Below are positions 49,770-61,050 of a DNA stretch of 64,000 nucleotides, in pieces. The DNA lies in contig JAVHKY010000008.1 of the NCBI GenBank assembly GCA_035079385.1, positions 5,192,001 to 5,256,000 of the forward strand, read 5' to 3'. Below the pieces are notes generated by a model. It did no database searches. It had not been told where the DNA came from and worked only from the letters and a program-made list of their open reading frames with translations. The translations under genes were made by a program, and so were the position numbers. How positions within the stretch are numbered: position 1 is the stretch's first letter; the number at the start of each line of letters is the position of its first letter. The DNA is from Aspidiotus rigidus. Lineage: Eukaryota > Arthropoda > Insecta > Hemiptera > Diaspididae.

Positions 49770-50287
49770 AGTAAATCAACGTTAACTGAGTGTCTTTGGA
49801 TCAAAACAGATGAAAAAAAAAAAGGAAGAAGAGAAAAGAAATACAAAAATATGAAGAAAAATGATAGATAAAATAAATACTATAAAATATGCATTAGTTT
49901 GAAAATTTAAAAACAAAAGAAAATAAATATTGAAGTAAAACTAAATCCCTTAAAAATAGTGTATAATTTTGTAAATGCCTTTTTATCCGTGTACGTCATA
50001 TTTTTACGAACCTATAATAAATAATTGTATGCGATACCTAAGCAATCTTAACTTCTTTGTTTTCTTACGTTATTTTTCGTACTAGGTAAATTTTATATTC
50101 GAAATAAAATGCAGTTCAGTCGCGTGACTTACGGGGTATTTTTTTCCTCAATTAAACAAAATTTCAAAATGTAATGGATTCCACTGAAATAAATAATAAT
50201 TTATACAATCAACATTCATCTAGAATAGCATTTAAATATAAGCGTAAATTTAAATAATAGAGATATCTTTGATTGTCATTCTTGTGT
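47881..50287. other. Unassigned DNA with a poly(A) run
   Basis: There is an A homopolymer of about 31 nt at 49737-49768. No gene is recognised. The right end should contain the 3' UTR of the - strand membrane-protein gene, but no clear poly(A) signal decides its end. Confidence 0.35.
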
Positions 50288-53200
50288 TTATTCCGTTCGG
50301 AAAAGTAAGAAAGCGTCGACGAAGAAGACGATACCGTTGATGATGGCGGCGTATGCCTTGTATGTTCCCTCTTTCGCTGAGAGGGCGCCGTTGAACTGGT
50401 TGTAAGAGATGACACCAGCGCTCAAAAATAACAGACCACCAAGTACCGTGAAATACAGGTCCTAGAAATTGATAGAAAAAGATATTGTGTCAGTCGATCT
50501 TTGAACGAGAAATCCAGTAAACGATAAGAAAACTTGGATTGGGTCTAGTATAATGAAGGCTAAGATACAGATCCGAAAAATTAGCGAAGATCGAAATTTT
50601 TTTCAAGTCCCTATGACGTCATCAGCTCGTGACATCATTTTCGACTTTTCGTCCCGCGATTTCCAGGAAGACCCTCAGCCTTGATACTGGTCTAGTTCAA
50701 CCAATTATACTTACAGTTCTTCTTCCATAAGCTGTATCAACAAAAAATCCAAGGAGCAAGCCGACCATAATGATGAAATAACCACCAAAAACGGCCGAGA
50801 TGAAGAACGTATTGAAATTTGAACCAGAGCTGACTGTGCTGTAGTGGAAGAAGACACAGACGATAACCAAGATCTGCAAGAAATAAGAATTTTTTAAATT
50901 AGAAACTCGCGTAGCCAAATTTTTCAATGATGTAATTGACAACAGCAATATTTTACCAAGGATCGGTTTTCAAGTTCCATAACTTAGTTACTGCAAGCTT
51001 TTAGTTCGTACCTTCTCTCCATTGCTCTCTCTCTCAATCAATCGCACTCCTTCCTCTTTTTCTCCCGATGAAGTCAGATCACTAGAAGCTCCGTCTATTT
51101 CAGAACAGTAGTAGTTCCCCTAACTCTATGACCTTTTCTCTTCAACTTACATTGTATTCCAGGAAATAATTATCACCAATTAGTTTTTGAGGAAGAATAT
51201 TGAAAGCTGACGGTGAATTCTTGCACCCCCCTGATTTGATCACTAGATTGTTTTGGAGATTATCTAAGTCCGCTTGTACAATTCAACTACTTTGGCTTTG
51301 GGGTCTTACAACATCAAAACAAGCTCCTATTCATTTCCTCTACCATCAAGAATGAATTGAAAATTTGTCCCTTTGTCATGAATTTTTATGCTCTACGCAA
51401 TGGTTGATTAGACTCCATGAGAGGCGGGCTTCAAAGGGCAAATTTTTATGAGAAGAGAATCATTGAAGGAAAGAGCCCGGTCTCCATCCCAATGAACCGT
51501 GTCGACTCCAAATGGACGGCAAATTGGACTCAAATCTCGACTCAAAATCATCGTCGATTTGAGTCAGTTTAGTTTCGCCCATGTCGACCGCAAATCGACT
51601 CATTCTGGTTTTAGATTAGTTTCGACGGAAAATAGACGTCGGTGGTCGGCGTTAATTCGACCATTGCTACGCTGATCAACTAGAATTTGGTTATGGAATT
51701 GCCTCTACCGATTCTGCCTGCTAGTAGTGAAGCCCCCCCCCCCCCCCCGACAGGCAGAATGTGACAAATCAACTACAGATCGACGGTGATATGAGGTCGA
51801 TTCAATTAAGTCAACCAGCATACATTTCTACAGAACTACAAAACGACTCTTAATCAACGCAATAGAGCTTTCGATTTCAGGTTGATGAAAAATTTGGAGA
51901 AATAAGTCGACTGAAAATCAATTTCAGTTTGAACTTAATCGTCGCAGCAGAGCTGTCGATTTTAGTTCGCTGAGAACTGTGGTGAAATTGACTGGAAATT
52001 GATTCCAGTTCATCTAAGGTCAATTCGAAGTCGACCGGCACATATACGAGTATTTCTAGAGAATTGAGTAAAATCGATTTTTAATTGATGCAACAGAGGG
52101 CCGCTAGAAATCTCAAAGTCGAGGTTGCCGGAAAACTACAAATCGACTCTTAATCGACGCAACAAAGCTATCGATTTCAGGTTGGTAAAAATTCTAAGTT
52201 TCGACTCAAAATCGACTCAAGGTCGATATTAATCTCAGAGCGATTGAAAGTTGGTCAGCGTACATTGTCACAATAAGACTACAAAATATCGACTCTTGAT
52301 CAACGCAACAAAGCAACCTCCATCCGGTTACTAAAAATTCAGTCTGAAATGTCGACTCATCCAAATCGACTCCACGTCGATGCCTATCCGAGGTTGTTAG
52401 ATGTTGACCAGCATATATTGCCAGAGTACTACAAAATATTAACTTTTAATCGATGCAACAAAGCGGTTGATTTCAGATTGATAAAGATTTTGAGATCCCA
52501 CCCAAGAATCGACTCAAGTCGCCGTCAATCTGAGGTCAATTCGAAGTTGACCAGCATACATTTCCGGAAAACTACAAATCGACTCATAATCAACGTAATA
52601 GAGCTCAGTTACAGGTTGGTAAAAACTCTGAGATGTCGACTCAAAACTGACCCCAGGTTGACGTCAATCTCAGAACGATTGAAAGTTGACCAGTATACTT
52701 TTCTATCTCTTTATGGACGCCACAAAGCTGTCGATTTCAGGCTTGCAAAAATTCAGTTTGAAATGTCGACTCAAAATCGACTCCACTTTGATGTCAATCT
52801 GAGCTTGTCATAATGTTGACCAGTATACATTGCCAAAAGAGTACAAAATATCGACTCTTACAGTCGACGCAACAAAGCTGTCGATTTCAGGTTGGTAAAA
52901 ATTCTTAGATATCAACTCAAAACTAACCCCAGGTTGACGTCAATCTCAGAGCGGTTGAAAGTTGACCAGTGTACTTTTCTATAGGAACTACAAGTTAACT
53001 CTTAATGAACACAACAAAGCTGTCGGTTTTAGGTTGGTGAAAATTCAGTCTGACATATTGACTAAAAATCAACTCTACGTTTACGTCAATCTGAGGTCGT
53101 TAGAAAGTTGACCAGCAAACACTGCCAGAAGACTACAAAAATATATAGACTCTTAATCGAAGCAATTAACAAAGCAACGATTTTTCAGGTTGGTAAAAAT

Positions 53201-55650
53201 TCAATCTGAGATGTCGACCTCAATCTCAGGACGTTTGAAAGTTGACCAGTATGCATTTCTAGAAGACTTCAAATATCCACTCTGGATCGACGCAACAAAA
53301 CTGTCAATTTCATGTCATAAGAAAATTTGGCGAATTTGACGAGAAATTGATCTCAGATTCGCGTTTCTCTGAGGTCAATTTGAAGTTGATTAGCACACAT
53401 TTGTAGGAACTACCTACAAATCGACTCTTGATTGCATGACGCAACAAAGCAGTCGATTCCAAGTTGATAAAAATTCTGATGAGATCTCAACTCACAATTG
53501 AGTCCCGGGCGATATCAATCTGGGGTCGATTCACAGCTGAATATAGCATAAATTCCCAGAAAACTACAAAATATCGACTCTTATAATCGACATAACAGAG
53601 CCGTTGATTTTAGGTTAATGAAACATTTTTGAGATGTTTGGAAATCAATTTCAAATTGACATCCGATTTGAGATCGATTTATAGTCGACCAGCGTATGTT
53701 CTCAGAGAAAAACGCAACAGATCAGTTATTTCAAGTCGAGAAAAAATTTATAGAGTAGTTCACATGATATTCATGCGCCAAAAAGGTCAAATTGCAATTG
53801 GCCAACCTTATTGATCGCCTGTCGACCAGGGCTGCCATGTTCTGATTTTAAAATTCCCGAACACGGCCAACAAGTAGAAAAACAAAAAACTTGGGACGCC
53901 TCTGCAAGTTTTGCAACGGCGAGCGGGGAACCCGCAAGGCCCTTATACCACTGCGGAAGGCCTAGCCCCTTCAATGAGCCTGATATGCAACACCATAAGA
54001 CTCAAAACGCCCTTTCAAGGTAGTCCATAGAAAAGGGATCTCTGCCTCCCATATTACCCTCGAGAGTAGAAATTTTTCCAAGCCCCCTTCTATCATATGT
54101 AGCTCAAGAGTTGAAATTTTTTTTGAGTCCCCCCTCCGAGACGTCATCAACCTCGGACCGCGAGCGTGAATCGAAATTTTTCAAAGTCCCCTTCTTATCA
54201 TATACAGCTCAGGAGTCGACATTTTTCTATGTTCCCCCCCCCTCTGCGTGACGTCATCACCCTCGGACAACGAGCGTGAATCGAAATTTTTCGAAGTCCC
54301 CTTCTTATCATATGTAGCTCAAGAGTTGAAATTTTTTCTGAGTCACCCCCTCCGTGACGTCATCACCCTCGGACCGCGAACGTGAATCGAAATTTTTCAA
54401 AGTCCCCTTCTTATCATACATAGCTCAAGAGTAGAAATTTTTTCTGAGTCCCCCCCCCCCTCCGTGACGTCATCAACCTCGGACCGCGAGCGTGAATCGA
54501 AATTTTTCAAAGTCCCCTTCTTATCATATATAGCTCAAGAGTCGACATTTTTCTATGTTCCCCCCCATCTCTGTGACGTCATCACCCTCGGACCGCTCGC
54601 GCTCGCGGACGAAAATTTCTTGAAAGTACCCCCGACAAAAGGAATAGCAGGTTCCTCACTAAAAAAAAAGAAAAGGTCAACAGAGCAAAAAAACAAAACA
54701 AAAATATTGCTACTTTGGGCTACTTTGCACCCCCCCCCCCCTGCACACCAAACAACACCAAAGAAGAGATTTGCGACTAAAATTTGAAAAATTCTAGACA
54801 TTTCCCGAATTCCCAGACATTTTCATCGTCCGGTAATAATCTCTCCGTTCGACCGGACAAGGAGGCAAATTCCTGGACTGTCCGATCAAAACCGGAAACT
54901 TGGCAGCCCTGCTGTCCACTTCATTGTACAGTTCATTTCAACGATCCATTTCGACCATGATGCAAATTTACAGTCGATTTTGAATCGATTTTCCGCCAAT
55001 ACAGTTTGTCGACTGAAAATCGACGTCAAATCGTCGTTGGTGCATCCGGCGAGAACATCACAAATGTGTGATTTCCAATGGGTCTGGTTGGTCGTCGGCA
55101 CATTTGTCTAAATTGGATTCCGCACTAATGACCCGATTCTCAATATGTCTTAAACTTTGAGTCCTTCGTGATCATGGCTTTCTCAGATAATCACTTGATT
55201 CGTTTTCCTGTTTCTAAAACCTTCAACTATCCTAAATCTCCAGCAAGGTGAGGTAAATGATGCAGGAAATACTTAGATAGGGTGACCAATTTCCTTCTCC
55301 AAGACTTTTCAAGTTTTTCCAGACTATAATCTTGACCTTCTTTCATCATAAAAAAAAAAAAATAAATTCAGTTCGCCCCACCAGATTTTATATCCGAGGT
55401 TCTGCATTCATAAGTACGGCGAATCTCAGGAACATTCACGAACCTTCGCAGAATTCCTTGACGTTTCTTTATTCCAGAGAAACTGGTTACTCATTTTTCA
55501 AGAACCCTCGTTCTCTGCACAATCATGCAGTAAGTACTTCGAACTCCACAATTTCACAAACCTCCTCACTGAGTGTTCACTATTGAAATCTGATGACAAA
55601 TTACTCACCAATTCGACCAATTTAACAAGACTTAATCTGTTGAAAGCCAT
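50288..55650 (-). CDS. Small four-helix membrane protein (3 coding exons)
   Basis: Coding exons on the - strand are 55650-55609 (14 codons, MAFNRLSLVKLVEL), 50873-50715 (53 codons) and 50461-50288 (57 codons plus stop), giving 124 residues. Donors are GTGAGT and GTAAGT, acceptors TTGCAG and TTCTAG, and both introns are phase 0. Four hydrophobic segments are seen: about 8-26 (joined across intron 1), 37-59 (ISAVFGGYFIIMVGLLLGFF), 70-88 (YFTVLGGLLFLSAGVIS) and 103-120 (YAAIINGIVFFVDAFLLF). Layout and motifs resemble small MARVEL-like four-TM proteins of insects, but I cannot name the member. Function is unknown, probably membrane organisation. A splice acceptor (GTTTGTTACAG) ends just above 55688, so the ATG exon probably has 38 nt of 5' UTR and a further non-coding exon upstream. 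Intron 1 (4.7 kb) holds a satellite and a hAT element; intron 2 is 253 nt. Confidence 0.85.
50540..50670 (+). repeat. Dispersed repeat fragment in intron 2
   Basis: GGTCTAGTATAATGAAGGCT, then TCGAAATTTTTTTCAAGTCC and TATGACGTCATCAGCTCGTG recur at 59040-59135 (CAGCATAATGAATGCTAAGG, TCGAAATTTCTCTCAAGTC, TGACGTTATCAGCTTGTG) and, reversed, near 59980-60020. This is a separate module of the composite family. It lies between exons 2 and 3 of the membrane-protein gene. Confidence 0.6.
51480..53765. repeat. TCGA-rich satellite, block 2 (about 150-bp monomer)
   Basis: The anchor phrase CAACAAAGC(T)GTCGATTTCAGG recurs near 51858, 51948, 52163, 52308, 52455, 52594, 52720, 52869, 53010, 53165, 53288, 53443 and 53590, giving a period of about 145-155 bp and some 14 copies. 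Each monomer also carries GTCGACTCAAAATCGACTC and TTGACCAGCATACATT. Monomers are diverged, which points to an old array. It occupies about half of intron 1 of the membrane-protein gene and shares its monomer with 28.8-30.0 kb. A C-run of about 20 nt interrupts it near 51737. Confidence 0.85.
53827..54911. mobile_element. Non-autonomous hAT-type element carrying a composite repeat
   Basis: The ends are CAGGGCTGCCATGTT (53827) and AACTTGGCAGCCCTG (ending 54911), 15-bp inverted repeats with one mismatch that start CAGGG, as is usual for hAT elements. Flanks are CTGTCGAC (53819-53826) and CTGTCCAC (54912-54919), an 8-bp target duplication with one mismatch, the hAT-specific length. No transposase lies inside. 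The interior holds composite repeat copy 4. TCGA satellite words continue on both sides (for example 54950-55060), so the element inserted into the satellite. Confidence 0.85.
53903..54670 (+). repeat. Composite repeat, copy 4, inside the hAT element
   Basis: The left block has GCAAGTTTTGCAACGGCGAG and hairpin GCGGGGAACCCGC (53923-53935). Alternating 45-bp-type phrases (AAGTCCCCTTCTTATCATAT) and TGACGTCATCACCCTCGGAC blocks follow, four times, with a TGACGTCA in the last three and the terminal block (54249, 54355, 54465, 54574). The terminal right block has GCTCGCGCTCGCGGACG and a damaged hairpin, then an A-run (54660-54669). The tandem unit here is the longer 45-bp-plus-CRE compound, about 110 bp. 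Confidence 0.8.
54920..55600. repeat. Satellite remnant and unassigned intron DNA
   Basis: TCGATTTTGAATCGATTTTC, GTCGACTGAAAATCGACGTC and similar TCGA words at 54940-55045 continue the satellite on the far side of the hAT insertion. 55110-55600 has no recognisable content. Confidence 0.5.
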
Positions 55651-55689
55651 TTTGATTTGTTCTGTCGAAGGGTTCTTCTAAACCAGACC

Positions 55690-57733
<2,044 letters not shown>

Positions 57734-57962
57734 TGGCAATTTAGGAAGGAGATATTTGGTTGAATAAATAGAGGGTGACTTGAAATCTATCAAGGGTCAA
57801 AATAGTAGTCGATCCATGGAAAATTACACCGTTTAACGAGGAAAAGGTGAAAAGAGAAACAGGCGAGAACTGGGCGGAAGGAAAGGTCGAGAAGCAGCGG
57901 AAACTCGCTAAGTTGGAGCTTAGAATTGTTCAAGTTCCTCCCTTCGCTTTCCAGGGATTTAA

Positions 57963-58014
57963 ATGAATATTTTGGGCGTGAAATTCACCTTCTCGTTATT
58001 GCTTCTACTTACAG
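57963..58014 (+). CDS. Possible first exon encoding a signal peptide
   Basis: ATG at 57963 opens MNILGVKFTFSLLLLLT followed by a CAG/GTACAA donor at 58014/58015 (phase 1). The segment is a short N-region then a strong hydrophobic core, as in a secretory signal peptide, and it ends at a splice-like site. No second exon was found downstream in the window, where decayed 45-bp repeats begin, so chance is a real alternative. Confidence 0.25.
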
Positions 58015-58149
58015 GTACAATTTGTACATCCGAAAAAAGTTTGTATCCGCATAAACTTCATCTAAAACTTCGAGCTCGGTTCATGACGTCATCGCAGGGA
58101 CTTGGAAAATTCTCATTGACCTCAAACTTTACAAAGGAGCGACAGGTAG

Positions 58150-61050
58150 GATGCTGACTCACAGGAACTACATAGAGGACGTAGGACTCACAAGGTTCTC
58201 GTCCAGTTGGCCTCGTTGTAATTAGGGACTTTGAAGAATTTCAAGCCACGAATCGTAGGACTCAAACATTTCGGATTTCCCAAATCAAAAAATTTTGACT
58301 TTTGCATATATCAGAAGTAGGGAGGAGAGGGAAGTTTGAATAATTTTGAGTATCAGCTACAGATCAAGAGGGATGACTTGGGTTAACCAGTTAGATACAT
58401 GAGGAGTGAGAGGGGCTTAGCAATTTACATCAAGTCCAAAGAGGGAGAGACTTGAAAGAATTTCGACCTTTGATCTTTACATAAAGGGGGAAAAAATTGG
58501 AAAATGTCTACAGTTCTCCGATGAACTCATGATACAAACTTGAACAGTCATCCATTTGCGTGTATGAAGGGAGAATTTCAAATCACAAGGCATTTAATTT
58601 TCTGTAGGCGATATGACATTATGAAGAGGTGCAGTCATGCAGTCATCAGGGGATTCGAACATTGCGGATTCTCGAGACCTGTTTTATAGGGATTTATACA
58701 AGAAAAATGTCGGCTATCCTTCCGGCAAGTTGTAGTAATTCAAAAATTGTTCACTTTTGAGGTGTACCAGAGGGAGGGAGGGAGGAGAGGGAAGTCAGAA
58801 TGATTTTGAGCATCCAGCTACAGAAAATATTGGGACAAGTGGCTCAAAACTATTTCGATCATCCAGCTATGTATATAAGGAGGGAAGCAGGAAGGAACTT
58901 TAAAATTTGAGCTGTATATAAGAGAAGAGACAAGACTTTCAAACTGTACAGTATAGTGATTCTCCCTCTCGGAAAAATACTAAATCATGGATGTGTCCTT
59001 CTTTGAGACTCTTCTAGTTAGTTGTAAGAAGGGATTTCTGGTCCAGTCTATGTTGGGCTCAGCATAATGAATGCTAAGGATACAGGTCGAAATTTCTCTC
59101 AAGTCTCTATGACGTTATCAGCTTGTGACGTCATTTTCCGAACGTAAGCTCCAGAACGAAATATATTATGTCAAAATTCCGACAATCGAGCAATATAAAC
59201 TAGGATCACCGCCATTGTAAATGTCTAGAAGGTGAGGGGGAAGGAACTTTTGAATAATTTGGAGCTTGGACTATTCAAAGAAGGGAAGGTTTATTCTGTG
59301 ACATGGATACGTTTTGAGGTTGGCGGTCATTCTGAAATTTGCGTCACGAAGAAGACGTCACAAAACGAGGAACGCAGGAAACCTGTTCTATACCGGTTGA
59401 ATTGGTTCTGGTGTTGGGAATTTATTTCTAAGTCTTTCAAATTTTTCCAAGTCCCCCTCCTATCATATATAGCTCAAGAGTCGAAACTTTTAGCGGGGAA
59501 CCCGCTATCCCTTTGTGGGGGAGTACTTTCAGGAAATTTGCGTCCGCGCGAGCGATCCCCGAAGTTGATGACGTCACAGTGAGTGAGGGGGGACTTCGAC
59601 TCTTGAGCTGTATATGATAGGAGAGGAACTTAGAATAATTTCGACTTCTAAGCTATATATGATAGGGGGGGGGGAGACTTGGAAATAGACCTGGTACAAA
59701 GCTAGTATAAAGAAGGCCTAGATCTTCTTAATATAAGCCTAGTATAATATACTTCGAGAGTCTACATTTTTCTTAACTCTCGAGCTAATATATGATAGAA
59801 AGCGGACTTGGAAAAATTTCGATTTCCGAGCTATATATGATAAGAGGGGGACTCGAAAAAAATAGGAGAGTCGAAATTTTTTACAGTTTCTTGCCGGACG
59901 GCGCAAGGCGATTTTCTCAAATACCCCCCCCCCTCTCATAAAACAGGTTCCCTGTTGAAATTTCGACGACCTTCGCTACTTTGGGATCTGTATCCTTAGC
60001 ATTCATTGTGATAGACCCTAGGCTTGACATAGGCCTCACATACAGTCCATTAGGTTAGCCTTCATGATTCTAAATCCCTTCTCACGACTAGCTTACGGAG
60101 TCTCAAGGAAAGAAATGACCATGATTGAATGTTCTTCCTGAAAGAGAGGATAAATAACGTTCTCCTAGTTTTCTTTTTGTCAACAGAGGTCGAAACTCAA
60201 AATTGTTCGAGTTCCTTCTCTGGATCCGACAGAAATAATTTTCCAAGTTCTCTGGTGACGTCATGAGCCAAACTCGAGTTTGCGAGGGGGGGCATGGAAA
60301 AATTTTGACCATTTAGCTAAAAGAGGGAAGGCATTTCTTTACTGATACTATTCACAAAAATCTATTTTTCGTAAGAGGAAAGGTTTTTGAAAGAATCACT
60401 ATCGGATACATGTACGACGGAAGGAGGCAGGGAGGGAGGAAGGAAGCTTGTAGAAATTCCGACGATCGAGATCATTTTCGAATTAAATGTATAAGGAGGG
60501 AGGGGGTCTGGGGAAGTTTGATTTCTGATGCATACATCAGGAAGGAGGAGGGGCTCTTGAAAGAATTTCGACCTTGGACTTACATACATGGGAAGGGGAA
60601 AGAGTTGACAATTTCCAACTATTGAACTACACAAAGATGAGGTCAGGTGCCGGTCGAGAAGATAAGTCCTAGAAATGTACCGCGAGGAGAAGCAATTTGG
60701 GTGTTTTTCTGCAGTGAAATTTAAACCAAAAATTTAAGGTGCCTCTTAATTTTGTTTCGCCAAAAGAGCTCCACTTTCGAAATTTTTTTTCAGTTTCTCC
60801 TCAATAGAAATTTAAAATAATTTTCTTAAGTTTCCTGATGACGTCGCGGACCTGACGTAGAAAACTTTCTCAGGATGCACACGAGGGGGCGATCACCCGG
60901 TTAGTTATGAGAGGAGGGTTGTTGGTAGAATTTCCTTCGAACTACAAGTATACGTAGTGACTTGGAAGAACTTCGAATCTCAGGCAGAATGTACGAGGAG
61001 GGAAGGTGATAGGGGTTAAAGCTTTATAGGTCGAGGGGAGAAATTGGGAA
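58150..61050 (-). repeat. Decayed 45-bp-type array and composite fragments
   Basis: Reverse-orientation phrases (GAGGGACTTGGAAGAATTTCGA-like, CATCCAGCTATGTATATAAGG, GGAGGGAAG) recur at irregular 50-120 bp spacing. Better-preserved pieces are a forward unit at 59440-59488, a right block in reverse at 59490-59590 with hairpin GCGGGGAACCCGC (59493-59505) and TGACGTCA (59569), reverse units at 59590-59680 and 59775-59860, and AACAGGTTCCCTGTT at 59942-59956. Further TGACGTCA copies lie at 58084, 59126 and 60256. This is a graveyard of several composite copies. Confidence 0.6.
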
